Assembly: GCA_030148005.1 (NCBI GenBank)
Contig: JASBUI010000018.1
Location: 62,001 to 126,000 of the forward strand
Direction of reading: 5' to 3'
Origin: Paracoccaceae bacterium
GTDB lineage: Bacteria; Pseudomonadota; Alphaproteobacteria; Rhodobacterales; Rhodobacteraceae
Length of the DNA: 64,000 nucleotides
Shown: one piece after another, positions 36,053 to 45,800 of the stretch
How positions within the stretch are numbered: position 1 is the stretch's first letter
Layout of the letters: each line of letters starts with the position of its first letter
The notes under the pieces: generated by a model
Told to the model about the DNA's origin: nothing
What the model saw: the letters and a program-made list of their open reading frames with translations, nothing else
Databases searched by the model: none
Translations under genes and position numbers: made by a program

Positions 36053-37096
36053 TTGGCAATCCTTGATCTGACAATCCGCGGGGCGGGGATCTTTGGCCTT
36101 TCCATCGCGTGGGAGGCGACCTTGCGAGGCGCAAAGGTGCGCGTGGTCGATCCCGCCGGTGTGGCCGCAGGCGCAAGCGGCGGCATTGTGGGCGCGCTTG
36201 CCCCGCACACGCCCGAGCGCTGGAACGACAAGAAGGCCTTTCAGTTCGAAAGCCTGATCATGGCGGCCGATTTCTGGGCGGGTGTCGATGCAGCATCGGG
36301 CCTGCCTTCGGGCTATGGCCGCACCGGAAGGTTACAGCCAATCGCGGACGAGGCCGCGCTGACATTGGCGCGCGAGCGCGCCGAGCAGGCAAAAACGCTT
36401 TGGCAGGGGCGGGCCAGTTGGAACGTCATAGAGGCGGCTGGCGCCACCATGGCGCCGCCAAGCCCGACAGGCCTTTTGATCCACGACACGCTATCGGCGC
36501 GTATCCATCCGCGCGATGCCTGCAACAGCCTTGCCGCCGCGATCCGTGCGCGCGGCGGTCAGATCGTGGCGTCAGATGAGGGGCCTGAAAATGCGCCCGT
36601 CATATGGGCCACCGGGCATCAGGGCCTGAGCGATCTGTCACGCGCATTGGACCGCCCGGTCGGAAATGGCGTCAAGGGTCAGGCGGCGCTTTTGGCCCAT
36701 GACGCCCGCGATCTGCCGCAGGTCTTTGCCGAAACGCTTCACTTCATCCCCCATGGCGACGGAACTCTTGCCATCGGATCCACCACAGAGCGCGAGTTCG
36801 ATGAGGGATCCGCGACCGACGCGCGGCTGGATGATCTTGTCGAACGTGCCCGCGCTGTCCTGCCCGCGATTGCAAAGGCGCGCGTCATTCAGCGCTGGGC
36901 CGGCCTGCGCCCGCGCGCCAAGTCCCGGGCCCCGATGTTGGGCCCGTGGCCCGATCGCCCGGGGCATTTCATCGCCAATGGCGGCTTTAAGATCGGCTTT
37001 GGAATGGCGCCAAAGATTGCGGCAGTGATGGCCGATCTGGTTCTGGAAGGGCGCGGCGAGATCCCCGCTGACTTTCGGGTCGAGGCGAACCTTTAG
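36053..37096 (+). CDS. FAD-dependent oxidoreductase, probable MnmC C-terminal-domain equivalent
   Basis: A 347-residue DAO-family flavoprotein with a TTG start (AAGGA upstream). The FAD-binding loop is IRGAGIFGLSIAWEATLRGAKV (about 8-29, quoted as its limits GAGIFG and RGAKV), and GGIVGALAPHTPERWN follows. The C-terminal segment RWAGLRPRAKSRAPMLGP is typical of glycine-oxidase-like enzymes. Its head-to-head position with mnmD, 54 bases apart, suggests it removes the carboxymethyl group of cmnm5s2U34. A ThiO-like role is an alternative. It is convergent with and overlaps the next gene by four bases. Confidence 0.8.
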   Translation: MAILDLTIRGAGIFGLSIAWEATLRGAKVRVVDPAGVAAGASGGIVGALAPHTPERWNDKKAFQFESLIMAADFWAGVDAASGLPSGYGRTGRLQPIADEAALTLARERAEQAKTLWQGRASWNVIEAAGATMAPPSPTGLLIHDTLSARIHPRDACNSLAAAIRARGGQIVASDEGPENAPVIWATGHQGLSDLSRALDRPVGNGVKGQAALLAHDARDLPQVFAETLHFIPHGDGTLAIGSTTEREFDEGSATDARLDDLVERARAVLPAIAKARVIQRWAGLRPRAKSRAPMLGPWPDRPGHFIANGGFKIGFGMAPKIAAVMADLVLEGRGEIPADFRVEANL

Positions 37097-37896
37097 GGCC
37101 GCTCGCGCACCTCGGCCTGCGCCGTCATGCACAGCCTGCCATCACCGCCGGTCACCCAAAACTGAGATCCCTTCGCGCAAAGCTGCGCGGTTTCATGGTG
37201 GCAAAGCGCAGAGGTTGCGCGAAACTCAAACGACGTCAGGGTGCCAAGCCGCGTCGCTGCCAAAAGCATCAGCCGCTGGGCAAGCAAGGGGCCGTGGACA
37301 ACCAGCCCGTCGTAGCCTTCAGTCCCTTGCGCATAGTCCAGATCATAGTGAATGCGGTGGCCGTTCATCGTCAGGGCCGAATAGCGGAACAGCAGGGTCG
37401 TATCAAAGCGGGCCTCTTGCCGATGGTCGGCTTCTTGCGGCGCTTCGGGGGGCGTTGGTGCGGGCGCGCCGGGCTGCGGGTCTTGGCGAAAGACAAGGTC
37501 TTGCCGCTCGCGCAGGACGGTCTTGTCGCCCTGCGTGATATCGTGGCGAAGTGTCAAAAAGGCCAAGGGCCCGGTTCGCCCGGTCTTTTGCGTGACCTTC
37601 TCGACCGTGGTTGTCCGCCGGGCCGGGCGGCCCGCAACAAGCGGGGCCAGAAACTCAAGGCCGCCCCCCGCCCACATGCGCCGCGCAAGCCCAAGATCGG
37701 GCAAAAGCCTGCCGGCGCGCGGATGCCCGTCCCGGCCAAGATCGCCGGGGGGAAAAACTTGCCAGAAATACGCCTGATGAAAGAAGGGCGGCAAAGCTGT
37801 GCCCGGTTCGGGCAAAGCGCCCCCGAGCCCCAGCGCCGCATGAAGCGCCGCCGCGCGCGCAGGGTCCATCGGATCATCAACGGACCACGATTTCAT
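37093..37896 (-). CDS. FAS1-like/MaoC-type acyl-CoA dehydratase (mesaconyl-C4-CoA hydratase-like)
   Basis: A 267-residue double hot-dog protein. The N-terminal half matches the FAS1-like dehydratase (HTD2) pattern, with RRMWAGGGLEFLAPLVAGRPARRTTTV. The C-terminal half has the MaoC-like hydratase segment LLFRYSALTMNGHRIHYDLDYAQGTEGYDGLVVHGPL, with the catalytic Asp/His region. Such proteins hydrate mesaconyl- or related CoA esters or act in branched-acid breakdown. A four-base ATGA overlap couples it to the FMN reductase gene. The substrate is not certain. Confidence 0.82.
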   Translation of the reverse strand: MKSWSVDDPMDPARAAALHAALGLGGALPEPGTALPPFFHQAYFWQVFPPGDLGRDGHPRAGRLLPDLGLARRMWAGGGLEFLAPLVAGRPARRTTTVEKVTQKTGRTGPLAFLTLRHDITQGDKTVLRERQDLVFRQDPQPGAPAPTPPEAPQEADHRQEARFDTTLLFRYSALTMNGHRIHYDLDYAQGTEGYDGLVVHGPLLAQRLMLLAATRLGTLTSFEFRATSALCHHETAQLCAKGSQFWVTGGDGRLCMTAQAEVRERP

Positions 37897-38435
37897 CGCC
37901 CCGCAGCTCCGCGAAGATCCGACATCAGCGTCTCAAGTGCCTTGATGTAACGTTCATCCTTCAGCCGACCTTCATCGTCAAAGGCCTGCCCGGCGCTGGC
38001 CACCAGAACTTCTGGCCCCGGCAGGACGCGGGCGCGAAACGGGTTCATCGCCAGACGGAACGCCGATTGCGATCTTGCGCCGCCCGCGCGCCCGCCCGCC
38101 GCGGACACAATGGCCACCGGCTTGCCCAGCCAAGGGTTGCCCTTAAGGCGGCTGACCCAGTCCAACGCGTTCTTCAGAACGCCGCTGAAAGATGCGTTGT
38201 ATTCGGGACAACCAATGATGATGGCATCTGCCTTCTCTATCTGTTCGGCCAGCGTTCCGACCGCGTCTGGTATGCCCTCTGATGTCTCGATGTCGCCGTC
38301 ATAAAGCGGAAAGCGGATATCGGCGAAGGTTCCATCGGCGGGCCCCAGAAGGCGCAGCGCCTCGGACAGAAGTTTGCGGTTCATCGATGGTTTGCGCAGT
38401 GACCCGCAGATCAAAAGGACAGAAATTTCCTGCAT
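37893..38435 (-). CDS. NAD(P)H-dependent FMN reductase
   Basis: A 180-residue flavodoxin-like quinone/FMN reductase. The FMN phosphate loop GSLRKPSMNRKLL (about 11-23) and the PEYNASFSGVLKNALDWVSR motif (about 77-95) are diagnostic of the SsuE/ArsH/ChrR-type family. It reduces FMN, quinones or azo compounds using NAD(P)H. It overlaps the MaoC-like gene by four bases and is divergent from the dehydrogenase gene at 38554. The physiological acceptor is unknown. Confidence 0.92.
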   Translation of the reverse strand: MQEISVLLICGSLRKPSMNRKLLSEALRLLGPADGTFADIRFPLYDGDIETSEGIPDAVGTLAEQIEKADAIIIGCPEYNASFSGVLKNALDWVSRLKGNPWLGKPVAIVSAAGGRAGGARSQSAFRLAMNPFRARVLPGPEVLVASAGQAFDDEGRLKDERYIKALETLMSDLRGAAGR

Positions 38436-38553
38436 GCTAAGCTTTCAAAATTGTTCGGGGGTTCACACTTAACCCTCGCCCGGCGAATGGCAACCACCGC
38501 CCTTGTCTAGCCCGGCGGATTGGATCAGTGTTCATGGCAAAATGGAGGAAGCC

Positions 38554-39369
38554 ATGGCAAAGATTCTTGTGACCGGCGCGGCCGGAAACGTTGCGCGATT
38601 GGTTCGGCCCTATCTGCTGAAAAAATACGGTGAGTTGATCCTGAGCGATCGCCGCGATGTGACCGATCTTGCCCCCGGAGAGACCTTTCGCGCGGCCGAT
38701 CTGGGTGATCCCGGCGCGGTTGAGGCGATGCTGGAAGGCGTCACCGGCGTTGTCCATTTGGGCGGCCAGCCCATGGATATGACCGACGGCCCATGGGACC
38801 GGCTTTTGCCTGAAATGGTGTCGAACCTTCACCTTTTCTATGAAACCTGCCGCAATCAGGGCACCGAGCGTGTCGTCTATGCCTCTTCGGTTCATGCCAC
38901 AGGGTTCTATTCGACCAAGCGGCGCATCGGCACCGATCACCGGCTGCGCCCGGACGGGTTCTACGGCGTCTGCAAGGCGGCAGGAGAGGCGCTTTCATCG
39001 CTTTATGCCGACAAATACGGGCTTCGGACGTTGTCGGCGCGCATCGGCAACGTCAACCCTGAACCGATCGACGAACGGCGCTTGTCGATCTGGGTTCACC
39101 CCGAGGATCTGGCGCAGGTCTGCATGATCGGGCTGGAACATCCCGGCATCCACAATCAGATCGTCTGGGCCGTGTCCGACAACGCCCGTGGATGGTGGGA
39201 CAACCAGGTTGCATTCGACTTGGGTTATCGCCCAAGACACGGCTCTGAGCCTTTCGCCGAAAAGGCGCTGGCGGCGACGGTCAAAGACCCGATCGGCGAC
39301 CAGTTTCAGGGCGGCGGATATTGCTCGGACGACTTTGATGGGGATGAGGAACGCACCAAGTGGCACTAA
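38554..39369 (+). CDS. NAD(P)-dependent epimerase/dehydratase-family protein, uronate-dehydrogenase-like
   Basis: A 271-residue extended short-chain dehydrogenase. Features are the Rossmann loop VTGAAGNVARLV (6-17), DLGDPGAVEAMLEGVTGVVHLGG, the SSVHATGFY segment, and the catalytic YGVCK (Tyr/Lys). The pattern matches uronate dehydrogenases that oxidise glucuronate or galacturonate to the lactone. The start at 38554 follows a GGAGGAAG site. It is translationally linked to the TPP enzyme gene that begins inside its last ten bases, so the two proteins may act in one sugar-acid pathway. Confidence 0.83.
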   Translation: MAKILVTGAAGNVARLVRPYLLKKYGELILSDRRDVTDLAPGETFRAADLGDPGAVEAMLEGVTGVVHLGGQPMDMTDGPWDRLLPEMVSNLHLFYETCRNQGTERVVYASSVHATGFYSTKRRIGTDHRLRPDGFYGVCKAAGEALSSLYADKYGLRTLSARIGNVNPEPIDERRLSIWVHPEDLAQVCMIGLEHPGIHNQIVWAVSDNARGWWDNQVAFDLGYRPRHGSEPFAEKALAATVKDPIGDQFQGGGYCSDDFDGDEERTKWH

Positions 39370-41012
39370 GACACGGCGGACAGATACTGGTCGATCAGCT
39401 AAAGCTGCATGGCGTGCGGCGCGTCTTTTCGGTGCCGGGTGAAAGCTTTCTTGCCGCCCTCGACGGGCTTTATGAAAGCGGCATTCAGAACATCGTCTGC
39501 CGCCACGAAGGCGGCGCGGCAATGATGGCCGAAGCAATGGGCAAGATGACCGGCCAGCCGGGCATCGCCTTTGTCACCCGTGGCCCCGGCGCGACCAATG
39601 CATCTTCGGGCATTCACATCGCGATGCAGGATTCCACCCCGATGATCATGTTCGTCGGCCAGATCGCGCGCGGGCACCGTGACCGCGAAGCCTTTCAGGA
39701 AGTTGACTATCGCGCGATGTTCGCGCCGCTGGCCAAATGGGTGGCTGAGGTGGACGACACGGAACGTTTGCCCGAATACATCGCCCGCGCCTTTCACGAA
39801 GCGGTTTCAGGGCGCCCCGGCCCGGTGGTTCTGGCCCTGCCCGAGGATATGCTAAGCGGGACGGCCGACGTCGCCGATGCCCGCCCCGCGCCGCAAATTG
39901 CCGCGCCCTCGCTTGCCGGGCCCGCGCGCGCGACTGCCGCAAAGCTGGCTCGCGCCGAACGCCCGCTGGTGATCGTAGGCGGCCCGCACTGGTCACCAGA
40001 GGCGGCCAAGGATCTGGCCCGTTTCGCCAGCGACTGGAACCTGCCCGTCGCGCTGGGTTTCCGGCGTCAGGATTACATCGACAACCGGCACCCGAACTAC
40101 GTGGGTGATCTGAACGTGGGGATAAATCCCAAGCTGGCCCAAAGGGTGCGCGACGCCGATCTTTTGCTGGTGCTTGGCTCTCGCCTTGGCGACATCGAAA
40201 CGCAAGGGTACACGCTGATCGATCCGGCCGCGCCGGCGCAGGAAATCTGTCACGTTCATGCCGATGCGGGCGAGTTGGGGCGCGTCTATCGCCCCGATCT
40301 GGGCGTTGTAGCCACCGCGCCCGAAATGATCGCGGCATTGGCCGATCTTGAGGCAACCCCGCGCGACGGGGCATGGGCCAACGGCGGGCGTCAGGACTAC
40401 TTAAGCTGGCTTGAGCCAAAGGAAACCCCCGGCGCGGTCAAGCTTGAGCGCACCATCAAATGGCTGTCCGAAAACCTGAACCCGGACGCGATGATTGCAA
40501 ACGGCGCGGGCAACTATGCCGCCTTTCTGCACCGCTACTTTCACTACAAGGAGTTTCGCACCCAGCTTGCACCGACATCAGGCTCCATGGGTTATGGCTT
40601 TCCCGCCGCGATCTCGGCCAAGCTGGAACACCCCGCCCGTACGGTTGTCTGTCTGGCCGGTGACGGCTGTTTCCAGATGACCTTGAACGAGATGTCCACA
40701 GCCGCCCAGCACGGCGCGGCGGTGATCGTCATCGTGTGCAACAATGGGCGCTATGGCACCATCCGGATGCATCAGGAAAAGACGTACCCCGCGCGCGTCT
40801 CGGGCACCGATCTGGCCAACCCCGACTTTGCCGCCCTTGCCCGCGCCTACGGCGGCCATGGCGAGACCGTTGAAAAAGACGCGGAGTTTCCCGCCGCCTT
40901 TGCCCGGGCTGAGGCCGCCGGAACGCTTGCCGTGATAGAGCTGAAGCTTGATCCCGAAATGCTTTCAACAGGGCAGAGCATCAGTCAGGCCCGGGCAAGC
41001 GCGCAAACCTGA
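39360..41012 (+). CDS. Thiamine-pyrophosphate enzyme, acetolactate-synthase-like
   Basis: A 550-residue TPP-dependent enzyme with the three-domain POX fold. The catalytic Glu lies in CRHEGGAAMMAEAMG (about residue 49), and the TPP/Mg motif is GDGCFQMTLNEMSTAAQHGAAVIVIVCNN. It starts with GTG (GAGGAA eight bases upstream) inside the dehydrogenase gene. It has no regulatory subunit gene beside it, and ilvD is 37 kb away, so a catabolic or specialised decarboxylase/ligase is more likely than biosynthetic IlvB. The substrate is unknown. Confidence 0.88.
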   Translation: MALRHGGQILVDQLKLHGVRRVFSVPGESFLAALDGLYESGIQNIVCRHEGGAAMMAEAMGKMTGQPGIAFVTRGPGATNASSGIHIAMQDSTPMIMFVGQIARGHRDREAFQEVDYRAMFAPLAKWVAEVDDTERLPEYIARAFHEAVSGRPGPVVLALPEDMLSGTADVADARPAPQIAAPSLAGPARATAAKLARAERPLVIVGGPHWSPEAAKDLARFASDWNLPVALGFRRQDYIDNRHPNYVGDLNVGINPKLAQRVRDADLLLVLGSRLGDIETQGYTLIDPAAPAQEICHVHADAGELGRVYRPDLGVVATAPEMIAALADLEATPRDGAWANGGRQDYLSWLEPKETPGAVKLERTIKWLSENLNPDAMIANGAGNYAAFLHRYFHYKEFRTQLAPTSGSMGYGFPAAISAKLEHPARTVVCLAGDGCFQMTLNEMSTAAQHGAAVIVIVCNNGRYGTIRMHQEKTYPARVSGTDLANPDFAALARAYGGHGETVEKDAEFPAAFARAEAAGTLAVIELKLDPEMLSTGQSISQARASAQT

Positions 41013-41015
41013 ACC

Positions 41016-41384
41016 CTAGCTGGTTTTGACACGCCATTTGCCCGCAAGGCTGGGCAGAAACGCCTGAACCGCGGCGGTTGCGATAACGGTGGTTTCGCCG
41101 GTATCGGGGTTGGTGACATCCAGCCCGCCGTTGACTGCGGTAACGGTCGGATTGCCGCGCGGCAGACCAGCTTTCAGCGCCTCGGTATCCACCGACCCCG
41201 GTTGTTGAACGCCAATGGTGACATCCACGCGCATCTGCCCGTGCGAGACACCAAGCGTTTCGAAAAGCGGCAAGGAAGAGTGCCGGATTGCATCCTCGAT
41301 CGCCCTTGCCGCGGCCTTGGTATAGTCGCGGCCATGCAGATCGTTGCCCATGCCCATTTCGATGATGATGCGCTGCCCGCTCAT
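41016..41384 (-). CDS. Lin0512-family protein, first paralogue
   Basis: A 122-residue protein of the Lin0512 family (TIGR02058, recognised from memory). The opening RIIIEMGMGNDLHGRDYTKAAARAIEDAIRHSSL is shared with its upstream neighbour: MGMG or FGMG, then D-Y-T-x-A-A-x-R-A. There are no Cys residues and no signal peptide. The function is unknown. The ATG overlaps the stop of the second paralogue (ATGA), and both follow cobO directly, which suggests a link to cobalamin metabolism. Confidence 0.82.
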   Translation of the reverse strand: MSGQRIIIEMGMGNDLHGRDYTKAAARAIEDAIRHSSLPLFETLGVSHGQMRVDVTIGVQQPGSVDTEALKAGLPRGNPTVTAVNGGLDVTNPDTGETTVIATAAVQAFLPSLAGKWRVKTS

Positions 41385-41728
41385 TCCTGCCGCTCCATGT
41401 CGAATGAGACTGAGATCGCGGCATTGGCGATGACCGTGGGCGCGCCATCCGGCCGCGGGATATCCAGACCACCGCGGCGCACCGAAATTTCGATCTGCCC
41501 ATAAGGAAAGACCTGTGCCAGCTCGGTCTGGTCAACCTGCTCTGGCGCCTGAACGCCGATCTCTACCTCGATAAGCATCGCATCCTTGGGCGCGTCAAAA
41601 AGTTCGGCCAAATTGATCGAGTTGTGCCACAAAGCATCCTGCAACGCCCGCTTTGCCGCTTGGGTATAATCCTGACGGCGCAGCGATGTTCCCATCCCAA
41701 ATTCGGTCAAAAGCCTATGTTTCGGCAT
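41381..41728 (-). CDS. Lin0512-family protein, second paralogue
   Basis: A 115-residue paralogue of the preceding gene (RLLTEFGMGTSLRRQDYTQAAKRALQDALWHNSINLAELF). The two share their first 40 residues in pattern and diverge in the last third, consistent with an old tandem duplication and possibly a heteromer. The start overlaps the cobO stop (TGATG). The function is unknown; context points to corrinoid metabolism. Confidence 0.82.
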   Translation of the reverse strand: MPKHRLLTEFGMGTSLRRQDYTQAAKRALQDALWHNSINLAELFDAPKDAMLIEVEIGVQAPEQVDQTELAQVFPYGQIEISVRRGGLDIPRPDGAPTVIANAAISVSFDMERQE

Positions 41729-42336
41729 CAGAACTCAACGCCGATCTGCGCCTTGATACCGGCGCGGAACGGATGCTTGATCAGTTCCATCTCTGTCACC
41801 AGATCGGCGACCTCGATCAGCTCTTCCTTGGCATTGCGCCCGGTCAGAACCACATGGGTCATCGGCGGCTTTTCCTCGGTCAGAAAGCGCACCACCTCGG
41901 CCACGTCGATGTAGTCATAGCGCAAAGCGATGTTGATCTCATCCAGAAGCACCATCTTGTTGGCCTCATCGCGGATAAGCTCTTTTGCCTTCTCCCATGC
42001 TGCCGTTGCCATTTCGATATCGCGCGACTTGTCCTGCGTCTCCCACGTGAAACCCTCGCCCATGGTGTGGAAGGAACAGATGTCCTGAAACTTCGACAGG
42101 ATCAGGTCACGTTCGCCCGTGGACATGCCGCCCTTGATGAACTGAACGACGGCGCATTGCATATCGTGGGCGATGCAGCGGAAAATCATACCGAAGGCGG
42201 CACTGGACTTGCCCTTGCCTTTGCCGGTGTGGACGATGATCAGGCCCTTCTGATCGGTCTTGGTCGCCATGATCTTGTCGCGGGCGGCCTTTTTCTTGGC
42301 CATCTTCATTGCGTGGCGTTCATCGTCGGCTGACAT
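41728..42336 (-). CDS. cobO: Cob(I)yrinic acid a,c-diamide adenosyltransferase
   Basis: A 202-residue CobA/CobO-type enzyme that adds the 5'-deoxyadenosyl ligand to cobalt(I) corrinoids using ATP. The P-loop HTGKGKGKSSAAFG (about 36-49) is followed by VVQFIKGG and LLDEINIAL. The start at 42336 has AAAGGAAAG upstream and gives the canonical MSADDERHAMKMAKKKAARD opening. It is first of a three-gene coupled unit with the Lin0512 pair. Confidence 0.96.
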   Translation of the reverse strand: MSADDERHAMKMAKKKAARDKIMATKTDQKGLIIVHTGKGKGKSSAAFGMIFRCIAHDMQCAVVQFIKGGMSTGERDLILSKFQDICSFHTMGEGFTWETQDKSRDIEMATAAWEKAKELIRDEANKMVLLDEINIALRYDYIDVAEVVRFLTEEKPPMTHVVLTGRNAKEELIEVADLVTEMELIKHPFRAGIKAQIGVEF

Positions 42337-42447
42337 GCGCTTTCCTTTCGTGATCCGCCCGACAATGGCAAATCCGGGCGCGGGTTGAAACACTTTCTTA
42401 ACCCCTGCGGCGATAGGGTTTTGTTAACCACCTTTGGGAGGACAATG

Positions 42448-42861
42448 ATGCGCGCCCTGACGCTGATCGCAGCTTTTGCGCTGACGGCCTGTAACGGGCC
42501 GGGGCTTCAGTTCAAGGACCGCCCGGCGAACCGCATTCAGATGGATGGCTACACCTTCAACATCTTCCTGAAAGATGGCCGCGCCGAAGCGGTGCGCGTC
42601 GGTTTCGTTCCGCGCCGCGATCTTGGCAAGGTTTACCTTTCGGCCGCCCGGGCGATGGAACTGGCAAGCGGTTGCCGGGTGATCGACAAATCCATGCGCG
42701 GTGATCCGGCCCAGATGTGGGCGCGGCTGAACTGTAAAGGGCGTCCTCAAGAGGTGGTCACCTGCCAGCGCGACAGAACACATCAGAACAGCCCCCGGGA
42801 TCTGGTCGTGTCCTGTGAGGGCCCGGACAATGGGCGCGTCGTGGTTGTCGAAGCGCGCTAG
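42448..42861 (+). CDS. Hypothetical lipoprotein
   Basis: A 137-residue protein with a lipoprotein signal (MRALTLIAAFALTACNG, lipobox LTAC). Residues 18-137 contain four further Cys (in SGCRV, LNCKG, VTCQR and VSCEG), which could form two disulphides. GGGAGGA lies upstream of an ATGATG pair; the second ATG has better spacing. I recognise no family. It is divergent from cobO and its TAG overlaps the cobN stop tail-to-tail within CTAG. Confidence 0.68.
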   Translation: MRALTLIAAFALTACNGPGLQFKDRPANRIQMDGYTFNIFLKDGRAEAVRVGFVPRRDLGKVYLSAARAMELASGCRVIDKSMRGDPAQMWARLNCKGRPQEVVTCQRDRTHQNSPRDLVVSCEGPDNGRVVVVEAR

Positions 42862-45800
42862 AGCAGCCCCGAGATCCGGTCGCGGGCCGAGTTTGAGCGC
42901 GGCGTCCAAAGCCCCCGATCAATCGCCTCTTGCAGACGCTGGGCGATTTCCTTCAGCGCCGGCGCATTTGCGTCCGCCAGAAACTCGCGCGTTGCGTCAT
43001 CTTCCAGAAAGGCCGCCTCGACCAGATCAAAGTGATGCCCTTTGACCAGCCCCGTCGTGGCCGAGAAGGCGAAAAGGTAATCCACGGTCGCGGCGATTTC
43101 GAAAGCGCCCTTGTAGCCGTGCCGCTTGACCCCATCGATCCACTTTGGGTTCACCACGCGCGAGCGCACAACGCGGGCAATCTCATCGTCCAGCGTCCGG
43201 ATCACGGGCCTTTCGGGTCGCGAATGATCGTTGTGATAGATCGGGCGGTCCTGCCCCTGAAGGCTTGCAACCGCGGCGGCCGCGCCTCCTTCGAACTGGT
43301 AATAGTCGTCGCTGTCCAGAATATCATGCTCGCGGTTGTCCTGATTCTGAACGATCGCCTCTGTCTGCGACAGGCGCTGGCTGAACGCCGCCTTGTCCTG
43401 ATCGCCCTCCAAGCCCGCGCCATAGGCGTAGCTGCCCCATTCGATATAGGCCTGGCCCAAGTCCGCGCGATCCGCCCATAGCCGCTCATCGATCATCGCC
43501 TGAAGGCCAGCCCCATAGGCGCCGGGCTTAGAGCCAAAGACGCGGGCCTGACTTCCTTCGACGCGGGCACGCGCCGCCGCCGGGTTCTGATCTTCGGCCT
43601 CATCCAGGGCCATCACCGCGCGCGCGGCGCTATCGACAAGGGCGATCAGCCCCGGAAACGCATCGCGGAAAAAGCCGGAAACGCGCAGGGTGACATCGAC
43701 GCGGGGGCGGCCCAGAACGCCTTCTGGCAGGATCTCAAAGCCTGTCACCCGCCTGTTGGCGCTGTCCCACGTCGGCTTGACGCCCATCAGCGCAAGGCAC
43801 TGGGCGATGTCATCGCCACCGGTACGCATGTTGGCGGTGCCCCATGCCGTCAAAAGCATTGTGCGCGGCCAGTCGCCATGGGTCTGCAAGTGCTTTTCGA
43901 TCAAGAGGTTGGCAGACTTCCACCCCAGTGCCCAAGCGGTGGGTGTCGGCACCGCGCGGCTGTCGACGCTGAAAAAGTTGCGCCCCGTGGGCAGAACGTC
44001 CAGACGGCCCCGCGTGGGCGCGCCGGATGGCGCCGGGGCGACGAATTGCCCTGACAGGGCGGTGAGAAGCCCCGCCCCTTCGCCCGGTCCGCAGGCGCGA
44101 ACCGCATCGCGCACATGGCCCGTCGCATGGGACAGCACAAGCGCGCTGCGCTCGCCCGGAGCGGCGGCTGCGCCATCCAGAAGTTTTGCCGCCAAAAGCT
44201 CCAGCCGCTCAACGGTGTCGCCATGACTGCGCCAGCGATCACCCGACAGTTCCTTTAGCGCCTCCGGCCGCGCGCCGGTCCATTCCTGCGCCATATCGGT
44301 GTCCAGTGGATCGAAGTTCAGGCCAAGATCGCCCGCAAGCGCGCGGATCAGTGACGCATCGCTCCCGCGCCCATCGCCGCGCGGAACCCGCACCAGCGCC
44401 TGCACAAGATCGCGTTCAAGCCTTTCGGTCGGCGACTGTCCAAAGATGTGAAGCCCGTCGCGGATCTGCGCCTCTTTCAACTCGCAAAGATAGGCGTCCA
44501 GCTTGGCTAGATCGCCCGCCTCATCCTTGCCGGTCATGCCCACATCCGCCGCAAGCCCGGTTGCGGAACTTAGCGACAGGATCTCGCGCTGCAGATGTTT
44601 TATGCGTCTTGGATCGACACCGGCGGCTTCGTAGTACTCATCAACCAGCGCCTCCAGATCGCGCAGTGGCCCGTAGGTTTCCGCGCGCGTCAGTGGCGGC
44701 GTGAGGTGATCGATGATCACCGCCTGCGTCCGCCGCTTGGCCTGCGTCCCTTCGCCGGGGTCGTTCACGACGAACGGATAGACATGCGGCATCGGACCCA
44801 GAACCGCCTCTGGCAGGCATTCCTGCGACAGGGCAACGGATTTTCCCGGAAGCCATTCAAGGTTTCCGTGCTTGCCCATATGAACAACCGCACCCGCGCC
44901 CCATTGATCACGCAGCCAGAAATAAAAGGCCAGATAGTTGTGCGGCGGAACAAGGTCGGGTGAATGATAGGTGTCGGTGGGGTCTATGTTATAGCCGCGC
45001 GCCGGCTGAATGCCGACCACCACGTTGCCGAAGGTCAGAACTGACAGCCGGAAACGGCCGCAGTCGACATCCCCCTCTTCAAAGAACGGGTCCTCTTCGG
45101 GTGCGCCCCAGCGGCTTTGGATACGCTCGCGCACCTCCCACGGAAGACGGCCATAGCTGAGGTGATAATCCGCCAGTGAAAGCGTCTCGCCGCCGGTCTT
45201 GTCGAACCTGTCCGTCAGCCAGTTGGTCGGGCCGGCAAGGATCATCTGCATAAGCGCTTCGCTGTCTTGCGGTGCATCCTGAACGCGGTAACCCGCCTCG
45301 GCCATCAGCTGAAGCGTGTGAACCGTGGCCGCAGGCGTATCAAGGCCGACGCCATTTGCCAGCCGCCCGTCCTTGTTTGGATAGTTTGCCAGAACCAGCG
45401 CCACGCGGCGCTTGGCCGCCGGAGTGTCGCGCAGCCGGGCCCATGCCGCAGCAAGCTCTGCCACGAAAGTGATCCGATCCCCGCGAGAGCGGTAGGTCGC
45501 GATGGGGCACTGGGTTTCCTCGTCGAAGTAAGCTTCATCCTTGAAAGACACCGCCCGCGTAAGGATGCGCCCGTCGACCTCTGGCAGGGCGACGTTCATT
45601 GCGATGTCGCGCGCCGATAGGCCCGCTGTTCCATCCTCCCACGTCTTTTCGGAAGAGCCTGACAGAACGACCTGAAACACCGGTGCGCCATTGGCGGCCC
45701 TGCCCGCAAGCGGGTTGCCCGCATCACTTTGGGAATGGGGCGAGCCGACCGCAAAACTGGTGCAGTTCAGAATGACGCTTGGCGGAGCGTCCTGAAAAAG

